NCBI GenBank assembly: GCA_934169745.1
Contig: CAKPOE010000002.1
Coordinates: 124,001 to 188,000 of the forward strand
Reading direction: 5' to 3'
Source: an uncultured Clostridia bacterium
GTDB lineage: Bacteria; Bacillota; Clostridia; TANB77; UBA1234
Length of the DNA stretch: 64,000 nucleotides
In this document: in pieces, positions 43,632-52,125 of the stretch
How the letters are laid out: each line of letters starts with the position of its first letter
Numbering within the stretch: position 1 is the stretch's first letter
Translations under genes and position numbers: made by a program
Notes under the pieces: model-generated
Seen by the model: only the letters and a program-made list of their open reading frames with translations
What the model was told of the DNA's origin: nothing
Databases searched by the model: none

Positions 43632-44942
43632 ATGAATATTGGAGAAATTATTAAGACAAAGAGAGACGAAAAGGAACTTTCTACCGAACAAATTGAATAT
43701 TTTATAAAAGAATATTCTTACGGAAACATTCCGGATTACCAAGCTGCAAGCCTGCTAATGGCAATCTATTTAAATGGTATGTCTGAACGAGAAATTTTAG
43801 ATTTAACGATTGCCATGTCGAGATCAGGAGAAATTTTAGATTTGTCCGAGATTCCTGGAATAAAAGTAGATAAACACAGTACCGGCGGAATTGGCGACAA
43901 AGTTACAATGATAGTAATGCCACTCGTTGCTAGCTGTGGTGTTCCTGTAATAAAAATGTCTGGACGTGGTTTGGGCTACACTCAAGGCACTGCCGATAAA
44001 TTAGAAGCAATTCCAAATTTTAAAATAAATCTTGATTTAGATGAAATGATACGAAATGTAAAACGTATTGGAATTGCACTCGCTACTCAATCTGAAAACA
44101 TTGCACTGGCAGATAAAAAATTATATGCTCTTCGTGATGTGACTGGTACCGTTGAAAGCATTCCTCTAATTGCTTCAAGCGTTATGAGTAAAAAAATTGC
44201 TGCTGGTGCTGACAAGATATTACTTGAAGTTACATGTGGCAGTGGGGCATTTATGGAAAACGAATTGCGTGCTAGAAAGTTGGCCGAAACCATGGTTAGA
44301 ATAGGAAATATGGCAGGCAAAGAAACTATTGGTGTACTTACAAATATGAACGAACCTCTGGGTAGATTTTGTGGTAATGCTCTTGAAACAATGGAAGCAA
44401 TCGAGACATTAAAAGGAAACGGTGAGGCTGATGTAGTTGAAGTTTGCTGTGTTCTTGGTGCATATATGCTAAAAATGGCTGGTGTTGGAAACGGTATTGT
44501 AGAAAACACAAAACTTATACAAAGTAAAATAGACTCTGGTGAGGGCTTAGAAAAATTCAGAGAGCTAGTTCAAAGACAATGGGGAGATACAAGAGTAATT
44601 GATAATCCAGAGATGCTCATGACAGCTAAGTACAAAATTCCTGTTCTTATAGATGAGGATGGATTTGTTGAAAAAATAGAATCTAAAAATATAGGACAAG
44701 CAGTTGTAAACCTTGGTGGTGGCAGATTAAAGAAAGATGATAACGTTGATTACTCAGTAGGAATTGAAGTATTAAAAAAGATTGGCGACAATGTTAAAAT
44801 AGGTGATATTTTAATGTATATATACGCAAATGATGAGCAAAAAGCTAAGGAGCAAGTTGAATTTCTAAGAAAATCTTATACTATTTCAAAAATACCTGTA
44901 GACAAAATCAAAGTAATATTAGACGTGGTAGAAAACGCTTAA
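43632..44942 (+). CDS. pdp: Pyrimidine-nucleoside phosphorylase
   Basis: 436 residues from the ATG at 43632. The phosphate loop KHSTGGIGDKVT and substrate residues in MSGRGLGYTQGTADKLEAI and LIASSVMSKKIAAGAD match DeoA/Pdp. The C-terminal domain GGGRLKKDDNVDYSVGI fits the pyrimidine nucleoside phosphorylase tail. It splits uridine and thymidine with phosphate. It shares the operon with comEA. Confidence 0.95.
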   Translation: MNIGEIIKTKRDEKELSTEQIEYFIKEYSYGNIPDYQAASLLMAIYLNGMSEREILDLTIAMSRSGEILDLSEIPGIKVDKHSTGGIGDKVTMIVMPLVASCGVPVIKMSGRGLGYTQGTADKLEAIPNFKINLDLDEMIRNVKRIGIALATQSENIALADKKLYALRDVTGTVESIPLIASSVMSKKIAAGADKILLEVTCGSGAFMENELRARKLAETMVRIGNMAGKETIGVLTNMNEPLGRFCGNALETMEAIETLKGNGEADVVEVCCVLGAYMLKMAGVGNGIVENTKLIQSKIDSGEGLEKFRELVQRQWGDTRVIDNPEMLMTAKYKIPVLIDEDGFVEKIESKNIGQAVVNLGGGRLKKDDNVDYSVGIEVLKKIGDNVKIGDILMYIYANDEQKAKEQVEFLRKSYTISKIPVDKIKVILDVVENA

Positions 44943-44953
44943 AAATTTAAAGG

Positions 44954-45029
44954 TGAACGAATTTCCGGCAGCCACTTTTCCGTTCTTTTCATATAATGAA
45001 CGAAAAAGCAGCTGCCGGAAAACTGTTCA
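44954..45029. repeat. 33-bp repeat unit, inverted pair
   Basis: Units 44954-44986 and 44997-45029 face each other, separated by 10 bases, with some mismatches in the arms. They lie exactly between the convergent pdp and ClpX-like stops and are the only structure that could terminate either. Confidence 0.88.
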
Positions 45030-45033
45030 CCTT

Positions 45034-46401
45034 TTATTCTTCTGTATACTTAAGGTATTCAGCTCCAGGGAAACACACGATTTCCTCTTTATTCCCTTTT
45101 TTCCTCAGGGCTTCTGTGTCACCACTTTCATTGATGTTGCACACACCTTCCGGTGCACTTTCAAGCACAACTTTCTTGGCATTGTAGAGTAAGCTCTCAA
45201 GCTCTTTTTTTACATCTCTTGCACCAGTATTATGAGCAATCACTCTATCAGCAATAGTATCAAGTACTGCGTCACTAACGCTGAGTGTGAAGCCCATATT
45301 CTTGAACAGAGAACTCTGATTCAAGAGCTCATCATAAATAATGTCAAGCAGCGTACTCTTGTCAAGTCGCTTTAAGATAGTTGGCGTAGGCATTCTCCCC
45401 ACGAACTCTTCAATAAAGCCATACTCAACGAAGTCACACGGTTCAACATTGGCAAGGAAATCAATAGGTGTATCATCCATTAATGTGAAACCTATCTCCC
45501 GTTTATGTATTCTTGCCTCAACCACTTCTTCCAATCCCACAAAAGCGCCACAAAGAATTATTGTAAGCCTTGCGGTATCAAATGGGAGGTCATGACTGTG
45601 CGGATTTAGACTGTTTCTGTCATGGATCCATACAGTAGAGGGTTCAAGTATCTTGAGAAGTTCTTGCTGCACAGCAAGGCCATTGATATCATGCTTTTCG
45701 CCAAGGCTACGTCTCTTTTTATCAATCTCATCGATGATAATCACACCCTTTTGAGCCTTTTCGATATCATAACCTGCCGCTGCATAAAGTCGCTCAACGA
45801 CATCTTCAACTTTTCCGCCCACATAACCAGCAGATGTAATGGCTTCAGCTGTGGAACGTGCATAAGGTATTTTCATTGCCTTAAGAACATTCTCTGCAAT
45901 ATAGGTTTTACCTACACCTGTTGAACCAATCAACAAAATGTGCTCGTGACTAGGAGCTTCAAAGCCTCCATCATCAAGCATATTGCACATCTGATTATGG
46001 TACAACGTGTACACCATCTTCGTCACAGCCTCATCCTGCCCATGAACCTTCTTTTTGACACTCTCAACAAAAGCGTCCATAGGAAAGTTGAGACAAGGAT
46101 ACTCCTTAAAACCTTCCACAATGTCTCCATTTTCGTTATATTCAATGGTATACGTCGTGCTAGGCTCATGCTTCTTATTGCTTACCTTGTCAGCAGAATT
46201 TTGTGCGGCAGACAATATCATCTCCTCTTTCTGATCATAAATGTCTGCATTTTCATAGTAAAGGCGGTACACACACTCGGTGCAAATACATCCTCTACGA
46301 TTGCCGATTTTCATGTACTGTGCCACAAATGCATCTTGCAATGTGGGAATAGGATACACCAGATTATCGCAAATTAGACACCGAACCCTGCGTTCCGTCA
46401 T
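45034..46401 (-). CDS. ClpX-like AAA+ unfoldase with divergent zinc finger
   Basis: 455 residues from the ATG at 46401, set by AAAGGAGGG. An N-terminal Cys pattern (CLICDN and CICTECVYRLY) replaces the normal ClpX zinc domain. The AAA+ module has GSTGVGKT (Walker A), IIIDEIDKKRR (Walker B), pore loop GYVGGKVE and sensor-2 TGARDVKKELE. It also has REIGF at the place of the IGF loop that docks to ClpP. Overall it is ClpX-like but diverges along its length, and no clpP or tig is nearby. GC-richer codon use and a lone promoter suggest acquisition. A specialised ClpP partner is likely, not proved. Confidence 0.85.
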   Translation of the reverse strand: MTERRVRCLICDNLVYPIPTLQDAFVAQYMKIGNRRGCICTECVYRLYYENADIYDQKEEMILSAAQNSADKVSNKKHEPSTTYTIEYNENGDIVEGFKEYPCLNFPMDAFVESVKKKVHGQDEAVTKMVYTLYHNQMCNMLDDGGFEAPSHEHILLIGSTGVGKTYIAENVLKAMKIPYARSTAEAITSAGYVGGKVEDVVERLYAAAGYDIEKAQKGVIIIDEIDKKRRSLGEKHDINGLAVQQELLKILEPSTVWIHDRNSLNPHSHDLPFDTARLTIILCGAFVGLEEVVEARIHKREIGFTLMDDTPIDFLANVEPCDFVEYGFIEEFVGRMPTPTILKRLDKSTLLDIIYDELLNQSSLFKNMGFTLSVSDAVLDTIADRVIAHNTGARDVKKELESLLYNAKKVVLESAPEGVCNINESGDTEALRKKGNKEEIVCFPGAEYLKYTEE

Positions 46402-46458
46402 AAATAATCCCTCCTTTAAATTATTAATTGGAGTATGCACTTCCATATTTCTAAATGC

Positions 46459-46487
46459 ATTTTACAACGAATTTGTAGAAAAATCAA
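46459..46487 (-). promoter_or_regulatory. Promoter of the ClpX-like gene
   Basis: TTGATT (46482-46487), a 17-base spacer and TAAAAT (46459-46464), about 60 bases before the start. Confidence 0.65.
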
Positions 46488-46579
46488 GATAAACAGAAAT
46501 GTTCTTTGATTATGTTGATTTGAATGTTGCCATTCTTAAATTTATATAAATTTTATATTTAATTGTATTATTAAGTCAA

Positions 46580-46609
46580 GAAGGAGATGAGCTTTCGCTC
46601 ATCCCCTTC
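46580..46609 (-). terminator. Terminator of the sugar ABC operon
   Basis: GAAGGAGATGAGC and GCTCATCCCCTTC pair with one mismatch around TTTC; the T-run on the minus strand is weak (TTGACTT). Confidence 0.6.
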
Positions 46610-46615
46610 TTTCAC

Positions 46616-48124
46616 TTAATTACTCCAGTTAGACTTATTCAAGTCATACCATTTTTGTACCAAAGCTTCAACTTTGGCACCACCATTAGAATACCATGCG
46701 TCCCTCAGGTCTTTCATCAGCATCTCAGAAGTATACTCCTTACCAGAGGTAATCGCCTTAATATACAGAGAGTCATAAGTGATATTCCACTCTGCAAGTA
46801 AGGTGGTAAATTCCTCTACTTCCGGAGTACGAGGCATATCAACACGATATGCACAATTGATAAGAGTGTTATATGCTTCTACGGCCAAACTAGCCACTTT
46901 CTGTGAGACATAGTCCGATTGTGCTTTTTGAATAACATTCTTATCAGCAGACTCTTCCTGCGCAACAATGGCAAACAATTGAGAATATCTCAACTGTTGA
47001 GCCAACGCATCATCATCTACAGCAACTCGCTTCCCATCAACAACGTTGTAATGGATTCCCTCAAACCCATTGTATAGAGGAGCAAATCCACCACCAATCA
47101 TCCAGTCGATGAATTTCATCACACCGACAGGATTTTTGCACTGCTTATTAATAGCCACATACAGATTTGGTTCAGAGCCACGAGCATAGCAGTTCAAACC
47201 AAATTCGGTTTTGATCGGAGGAACAGGCACAATGTCTGCTTCAATATTGTTTGAAAGCAAAGCATAATTCAACGTTCCACTCCACTGATCCATCAGAATC
47301 CCTGCAGAGCCATTAATCCAAAGTCGCTTTTGAAGAATATAGTCGGTATCGGTAGGAAAATCGCGCATTACCAATCCTTCATCATACGCAGTCTTGAGAA
47401 AATCGATTGCAGCTTGGTACCGAGAAGTAAGTGGACCAAACTCAACCTTACCATTCTCATCAACATACCAAGAGGAAGGACTTGCCTGATACAGCCCAAA
47501 CCACGATGCCAACTGCCAATCGTTCAACACAATCGGAACAGTATTTTCTCCACCAAGGTTTGCTTGCTTAAATTTCCGTGCAACTTCCAGAAGTTCATCT
47601 GTAGAAGTGGGCATTGCAAGCGAAAGTTCATCAAGCCAGTCTTGCCTAATCCACAATGCACTACTCAAAGTGGTCCCTCTCAAACTCGTAAAAACATACG
47701 TCTTTCCATTAAATTTCGTATATTTCACGAGTTCCGGATGTTCATTGAGATACTCTTTGTATTCAATGCTATACTTGTCAATCAATTCATCCAACGGCTG
47801 AATCAACTCTTCGTTTGCAAGAAACGAAAAAAAGTTAGCATCATATTCAATGAGTACATCAGGAGCCTCACCCAGTGCTACCAGGTTGTTCAACGAATTT
47901 TTAAATCCATTCCGCGGAATTGCAACCCATTGCAAATCCAATCCCGTCTCTTCACGCATCCACTTAGTCCAGCGATTTTCTTCCATCGTGCCTTCTTCCA
48001 CAGAGACCTTACCCTTATCCATTACGGCAATGGTAATAGTCTCATTGTTTTCGGCTTGCACCACCCCAACAACGGAAAACAGCAAGGTAATGAGTACCAT
48101 GAACACCGCACACAACTTCTTCAT
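46616..48124 (-). CDS. Extracellular solute-binding protein of a sugar ABC importer
   Basis: 502 residues of family-1 solute-binding protein, LipO/YtcQ-like: ENRWTKWMREETGLDLQWV, LGEAPDVLIEYDANF, WIRQDWLDELSLAMPTSTDELLEVARKFK. Residues 1-24 form a signal peptide ending VQA. No lipobox Cys follows, which is unusual because binding proteins of Gram-positives are normally lipid-anchored. It follows the two permease genes in one leftward operon (13 bases after the second). It probably binds an oligosaccharide or uronide. It is GC-richer than the permease genes. Confidence 0.88.
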   Translation of the reverse strand: MKKLCAVFMVLITLLFSVVGVVQAENNETITIAVMDKGKVSVEEGTMEENRWTKWMREETGLDLQWVAIPRNGFKNSLNNLVALGEAPDVLIEYDANFFSFLANEELIQPLDELIDKYSIEYKEYLNEHPELVKYTKFNGKTYVFTSLRGTTLSSALWIRQDWLDELSLAMPTSTDELLEVARKFKQANLGGENTVPIVLNDWQLASWFGLYQASPSSWYVDENGKVEFGPLTSRYQAAIDFLKTAYDEGLVMRDFPTDTDYILQKRLWINGSAGILMDQWSGTLNYALLSNNIEADIVPVPPIKTEFGLNCYARGSEPNLYVAINKQCKNPVGVMKFIDWMIGGGFAPLYNGFEGIHYNVVDGKRVAVDDDALAQQLRYSQLFAIVAQEESADKNVIQKAQSDYVSQKVASLAVEAYNTLINCAYRVDMPRTPEVEEFTTLLAEWNITYDSLYIKAITSGKEYTSEMLMKDLRDAWYSNGGAKVEALVQKWYDLNKSNWSN

Positions 48125-48137
48125 TTCTTTTTCCTCC

Positions 48138-49022
48138 TCATTCTTTGTTGATATTCAAAATACTACCTTTTATGTAGTATTTTTGAAGTGGTATAGAAAT
48201 GCACACCATTGGTAGCATGCATACAACTATTCCTGCACACTTTATGCTACTCCCAGCAATTGTTTGTTGCATCTGAGCGTCTTTCTGGCTCAACGTTAAG
48301 AAACTCTCCGAAACAGTTTCAATCATCTGTTGAACTCGTAAGACTATAGGCATCATGTCGCTCTTATGAATAAACAACATTACAGTATAGTATTCATTCC
48401 ACCATGATACCATATAAAATAGTGCAACCGATATAATTGCCGGCATAGATAGGAAAAGATACACTTCAAAAAGAATTCTAGCATCTCCCGCGCCATCAAT
48501 CTTAGCTGCCTCTTCTAAACTTTTCGGAACAGCTTCGAACGATGTCTTTAATATAAATATGTTAAATATGCTTGCTAGATTTGAAAGCCAAACGCTAAAA
48601 TATGTGTTAACTAATCCAAGTTGTTTCATTAACACAAATCTGGGAATAATACCTGACTTAAAAAACATGGTAAAAAGAATGAAGCCAAGTACAATTTTTC
48701 TCCCCTTAAGATTTGCTTTACTTAGTGGATATGCACAAATGACACTAAAGATTACACTGAACAGTGTTCCAACAAGCATAATAATCATAGAATTCTTTAT
48801 AGCCACAACTACCTGATTGCTCCTAAACAAACTCTTATAGGAAGCAATGGTAGCATTTACCGGATAAAACAATACTTTTCCAGACTCCACGGCTTGTTTG
48901 GAACTCAAGGAAACACTAAGCACATAAGCAATCGGTAGTACACAAACAAGCAGTGTCACAGCCCAAAACACAACAATGAACTTGTTGAATCCTTTATCCG
49001 AACGTTTACTCCGCTGCTTCAT
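48138..49022 (-). CDS. Carbohydrate ABC permease, LplC/YtcP type
   Basis: 294 residues with six membrane helices. The EAA loop for the ATPase is EAAKIDGAGDARILFEVYLFLSMP. The end ALQKYYIKG-like PLQKYYIKGSILNINKE is typical of LplC/YtcP permeases. It pairs with the upstream permease, overlapping its stop by 4 bases. No ATPase gene follows, as is usual where a shared MsmX-type ATPase serves several importers. Confidence 0.92.
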   Translation of the reverse strand: MKQRSKRSDKGFNKFIVVFWAVTLLVCVLPIAYVLSVSLSSKQAVESGKVLFYPVNATIASYKSLFRSNQVVVAIKNSMIIMLVGTLFSVIFSVICAYPLSKANLKGRKIVLGFILFTMFFKSGIIPRFVLMKQLGLVNTYFSVWLSNLASIFNIFILKTSFEAVPKSLEEAAKIDGAGDARILFEVYLFLSMPAIISVALFYMVSWWNEYYTVMLFIHKSDMMPIVLRVQQMIETVSESFLTLSQKDAQMQQTIAGSSIKCAGIVVCMLPMVCISIPLQKYYIKGSILNINKE

Positions 49023-49948
49023 ACTCCGTTTTCTCCTTTCGAAATACGTTTAATGACAATATTGCCTACTGCCAACATTACTAAACCAATAACTCCTTTA
49101 AAAAGTCCTATTGCTGTAGAATAGCTATACTGTATATTTTGTGCAAGTCCAATCTTATATTCATATGTGCTAATTACCTCAGCAATAGAAAGCACCATGT
49201 TATTTTGAAGTGCATATGCTTGTTCAAAGCCAACAGAGGCAATTTTTCCAAGCTTCAAAATAAACATAGAAGCAATAAGCGGAGTTATTTGTGGCAATGT
49301 AATATAAATTATTTGTTTTAACTTATTGGCTCCATCAAGCTTTGCAGACTCATACAGCTCTGGATTTATGCTTGTAATAGCGGACATATAAATAATGGTT
49401 CCCCATCCAGCATTTTTCCAGATTTCTGTAAAAATATATACCAACAGCCAAAGGCCTTCATTGCCCATTATATAAATTGTATTTTGAGGTGCAATGCCTA
49501 ACAAATTAGAGACCTTAGCTGGTAACCCAATTGTTGGTGACAAAAACAAGTTAACAATGCCACCCATCACACTCCAAGTAATAAAATATGGTACATAAAT
49601 TATAGTTTGAATCATACGTTTCATTTTATTATTCTTCACTTCATTAATCATAAGAGACATAATGATTGGAAATGGAAATGAGAAACACAAATTCATAATA
49701 GATATTAATAGTGTATTTTTAAAAACCTGGATAAATTCTTTGCTTTTCATTAGTTTTTCAAAGTATTTAAAACCAACCCACGGACTGTTAAAGATACCCT
49801 TTGCAAGTTTGAATTCTTTGAATGCAATGATAGAACCATACATTGGGTAGTATTTGAAAACAAGATAATACACAATTACTGGCAAGAGCATCAAGTACAA
49901 ATGCTTGTTAGTCCAAATGTACCGCAAAGCCTTTTCACTACGCTTCAT
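49019..49948 (-). CDS. Sugar ABC permease, LplB/YteP type
   Basis: 309 residues with six membrane helices; the EAA loop is YESAKLDGANKLKQIIYITLPQITP. Typical LplB motifs are YYPMYGSIIAFKEFK near the N terminus and YSYSTAIGLFKGVIGLVMLAVGN near the end. It is the first gene of the importer operon, and AAGGAGGAAGAAA precedes the ATG. AT-rich like the host background. Confidence 0.92.
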   Translation of the reverse strand: MKRSEKALRYIWTNKHLYLMLLPVIVYYLVFKYYPMYGSIIAFKEFKLAKGIFNSPWVGFKYFEKLMKSKEFIQVFKNTLLISIMNLCFSFPFPIIMSLMINEVKNNKMKRMIQTIIYVPYFITWSVMGGIVNLFLSPTIGLPAKVSNLLGIAPQNTIYIMGNEGLWLLVYIFTEIWKNAGWGTIIYMSAITSINPELYESAKLDGANKLKQIIYITLPQITPLIASMFILKLGKIASVGFEQAYALQNNMVLSIAEVISTYEYKIGLAQNIQYSYSTAIGLFKGVIGLVMLAVGNIVIKRISKGENGV

Positions 49949-50265
49949 TTTTCTTCCTCCTTATCATTACTTTAATTGTAGTAATAGAAAAACAGATTCA
50001 ATTTCCTCAATATAATATCACAAATCTTTGCACAAGTCTACATAAATTTAGAATTTTCGTTAACTTGCATCGTTAAATGTTGTATTTATCATACATGCCT
50101 GAATAACCCTTACAATATAAAGAAAAATGTTTATAAATTATGTTGACTTCTTTTGATATTTGTGGTATATTATGTATGCTCAAATAACGTAAATAATTGA
50201 AAAGGAGGTTAAACTTAAGCTTCTGCAACTAACTCAAACCGACCAAAAATAAGGAGGATAACGTA
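49949..50265. other. Intergenic region with divergent control elements
   Basis: No gene is seen. The right half holds the promoter at 50143-50171 and a two-SD leader. In the left half no convincing promoter for the importer operon stood out. CGTTAA occurs twice at 50058-50078. No cre site was recognised. Confidence 0.5.
50143..50171 (+). promoter_or_regulatory. Promoter with two-SD leader
   Basis: TTGACT (50143-50148), a 17-base spacer and TATATT (50166-50171), in a block ATGTTGACTTCTTTTGA followed by TGTGGTATATTATGTATGC that recurs at 50914. The leader has AAAAGGAGGTT near 50202 with no ORF behind it, then AATAAGGAGGATAAC, which serves the ATG at 50266. Confidence 0.75.
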
Positions 50266-50832
50266 ATGATCACTATTCTGCAAATCGGTATTGTCTTGGC
50301 ATTGATCTGTTTCATTTACGGTAAGTACACTAACAGTAATTTCTATAAGCGTCGCTTTCTTAATGCTGTTCGGTGCGAAATGTTGCCTGACATCATCAGT
50401 GCAAACAAGGGTGTAATTCAGACCTTCAAATTCCTGTCTATCTGGGCCGCAAATGCCAAAAATTACCCTGAAATCATGAATGACAGGGAGCTTAGAAAAA
50501 TGGTTCTGTATTTCGAGAAGGAGAAAAGTGTGTACACCTCTCTCGAAAGGGCAAATGAAAAGCCGATGTATGCTGGACGTTTTGATTATCTCTATGGTAA
50601 TCTCAAAAGTGCCACATGGGACATCGGAAGGACGTTAGTCTGCATTCCTCACGAATGCCCCAAGTGTATTGATGAAAATTTCAATACAGCTTCGTACTTC
50701 TATAACAACAACGTGTGCCCTTATGTAAGAAAAGTCAACGCCCTCGTTCCTAAGTATAACGAAGTTCGTACTGCTCAAGGTATGGAAAATGTCGTTTTGT
50801 CTGGAACCCTCAAAGAAATCGAAATACCCTAA
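50266..50832 (+). CDS. Unknown membrane-anchored protein, perhaps LemA-like
   Basis: 188 residues. An N-terminal membrane helix (ILQIGIVLALICFIYG) is followed by a helical soluble part; the stretch NFNTASYFYNNNVCPYVRKVNALVPKYNE has the rhythm of LemA proteins (YN..V..YN), but the match is weak. Two Cys occur as CPKC. The gene has its own promoter, leader and terminator and GC-richer codons than the importer operon. Confidence 0.65.
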   Translation: MITILQIGIVLALICFIYGKYTNSNFYKRRFLNAVRCEMLPDIISANKGVIQTFKFLSIWAANAKNYPEIMNDRELRKMVLYFEKEKSVYTSLERANEKPMYAGRFDYLYGNLKSATWDIGRTLVCIPHECPKCIDENFNTASYFYNNNVCPYVRKVNALVPKYNEVRTAQGMENVVLSGTLKEIEIP

Positions 50833-50850
50833 AGCCCCAATTGGGGCTTT
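50831..50850 (+). terminator. Terminator
   Basis: AAAGCCCC, loop AATT, GGGGCTTT, followed by TTTTATA. Confidence 0.88.
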
Positions 50851-50913
50851 TTTTATATCATTCTCTACATACATCTAAAATTGTATTTTATATACATAAT
50901 TTCAAATTTTATG

Positions 50914-50942
50914 TTGACTTTTTCTTTTGAATGTGGTATATT
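50914..50942 (+). promoter_or_regulatory. Promoter with two-SD leader, twin of the 50143 promoter
   Basis: TTGACT (50914-50919), a 17-base spacer and TATATT (50937-50942), followed by ATGTATGCTTGAATAGC. The leader has GAAGGAGGTTTG near 50971 and AAAAGGAGGAC near 51010; the second serves the gene. Confidence 0.75.
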
Positions 50943-51024
50943 ATGTATGCTTGAATAGCAAATAATGAAGAAGGAGGTTTGTAGTAACTACTACTCTACC
51001 AGTAAATAAAAGGAGGACATGCAT

Positions 51025-51273
51025 ATGTATCCTGGTCTCGCTAGCGCTATTGAAAACAAGCTGAGTGGCGATGAATGGAGCTTGGTATCCTATCACATTA
51101 ACAAGGCTGACAGCCTTGGTGATGAAGCCAATTCCAGCTCGGTATCGAAAGAAGAAGCCTCTCGCTTGGAAGCCCGTGCACGTGAATGCATCCAAGATGC
51201 TGTGGCTATTGCCAGGTCGAATGGCGAGTACAATGCTGCGGACAAGATTGCGTATTACCTGCGGTTCTATTAA
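51025..51273 (+). CDS. Small unknown helical protein
   Basis: 82 residues from the ATG at 51025, chosen over 51019 because the site AAAGGAGGA is then 8 bases away instead of 2. It is polar and helical (KADSLGDEANSSSVSKEEA; EARARECIQDAVAIARSNGE) with no membrane segment. Family not recognised. Third of a run of self-contained GC-richer units. Confidence 0.65.
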   Translation: MYPGLASAIENKLSGDEWSLVSYHINKADSLGDEANSSSVSKEEASRLEARARECIQDAVAIARSNGEYNAADKIAYYLRFY

Positions 51274-51279
51274 TGAAGA

Positions 51280-51301
51280 GGCCCCGACTAATGTCGGGGC
51301 C
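51280..51301 (+). terminator. Strong terminator
   Basis: GGCCCCGAC, loop TAAT, GTCGGGGCC, followed by CTTTTTATTT. Confidence 0.9.
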
Positions 51302-51332
51302 CTTTTTATTTGAATTCCAGTTAAATTTACTA

Positions 51333-51656
51333 TTATAATTTGTTATATTCTTCATCTTGCACAGGTTCACACCACTCTGTTTTTGTATTATCACCAGGAA
51401 CCTCAATAGCTATATGGCTAAACCAACAATTCTTCTTAGATCCATGCCAGTGTTTAACATTTGCTGGTATTGTAATTACCTTTCCTGGTTTCAATTTCAC
51501 AGTCTCTTTTCCTTCCTCTTGATACCATCCTTCCCCTGCTGTACATACTAAAATCTGACCTCCACCTTTCGTAGCATGATGTATGTGCCAATTATTTCTG
51601 CATCTTGGTTCTCCCTCGCCAAATACATTACTCTTGTAAAATTCTTCTTTATTCAT
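51333..51656 (-). CDS. Cupin-domain protein
   Basis: 107 residues, one cupin barrel: NNWHIHHATKGGGQILVCTAGEGWYQEEGKE with the metal-binding His residues and GKVITIPANVKHWHGSKKN with the second motif. Its pattern fits the small cupins often annotated as carboxymuconolactone-associated or quercetin-type. Activity unknown. Single gene. Confidence 0.85.
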   Translation of the reverse strand: MNKEEFYKSNVFGEGEPRCRNNWHIHHATKGGGQILVCTAGEGWYQEEGKETVKLKPGKVITIPANVKHWHGSKKNCWFSHIAIEVPGDNTKTEWCEPVQDEEYNKL

Positions 51657-51704
51657 CTTTATACACTTCCTTTATATGGTGTTTCGTGCGATTATAAAGA
51701 AAGA

Positions 51705-51732
51705 ATAACCAGTAAATAATTTTACTGGTTAT
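51705..51732. terminator. Hairpin at the end of the small GNAT gene
   Basis: ATAACCAGTAAA (51705-51716) pairs with TTTACTGGTTAT (51721-51732), overlapping the stop codon; read leftward it is followed by TCTTTCTTTAT. Confidence 0.7.
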
Positions 51733-51973
51733 CTTTTTCAATCCTTTTCTTGGCATATGAACACGTTGCTTGCAAATCCTTATTATTCTTCTTTGCATTT
51801 TCCACAACACACTCTATTAATTTTTTTGCTATTCCTTGACCCTGATATGAAGTATCAACCTCTGTATGCACTATATTCCAAATGTTTTCATGCACTTCAA
51901 AACAACATTCGCCAATTTGTTTTTCTCCATCATATGCTATAGCTCTATTATCATCAAAAACTATTGTTATCAT
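51722..51973 (-). CDS. Small GNAT-family N-acetyltransferase (YjdJ type)
   Basis: 83 residues from the ATG at 51973 behind GGGAGGTAAT. The compact GNAT core is visible: WNIVHTEVDTSYQGQGIAKKLIECVVENA with the acetyl-CoA loop, then TCSYAKKRIEK. Such 80-100-residue forms (Gcn5-related, YjdJ) are common stand-alone proteins of unknown substrate. Confidence 0.85.
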   Translation of the reverse strand: MITIVFDDNRAIAYDGEKQIGECCFEVHENIWNIVHTEVDTSYQGQGIAKKLIECVVENAKKNNKDLQATCSYAKKRIEKDNQ

Positions 51974-51988
51974 ATTACCTCCCACTAA

Positions 51989-52125
51989 TTATCTGTTTGG
52001 AATTTTAAACTTACTCATATCGTTTTTTTCAATCTCCAACAATTTGATTTTATTCTTCATTCCTCCACCATATCCAGTAAGATTGCCATTTGCTCCAACA
52101 ACCCTATGACACGGTATAATTATAC
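51989..52125 (-). pseudogene. ogt: 3' remnant of a methylated-DNA-protein cysteine methyltransferase
   Basis: About 43 codons in one frame, starting inside the end of the NTase-GNAT gene: NCIIIPCHRVVGANGNLTGY, then GGG and a short charged tail with stop at 51989-51991. PCHR is the active-site Cys motif of O6-alkylguanine methyltransferases, and VVGANGNLTGYGGG is its usual continuation. The N-terminal two thirds are missing and no start codon is present, so it cannot work as it stands. Confidence 0.8.

Noticed and set aside
45341..46377. Plus-strand ORFs inside the ClpX-like gene
   Set aside because: Shadow frames; Walker and pore motifs lie in the minus frame.
46616..49948. A complete ABC importer with its own ATPase
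   Set aside because: No ABC ATPase gene is present up- or downstream; shared MsmX-type ATPases are usual for this family.
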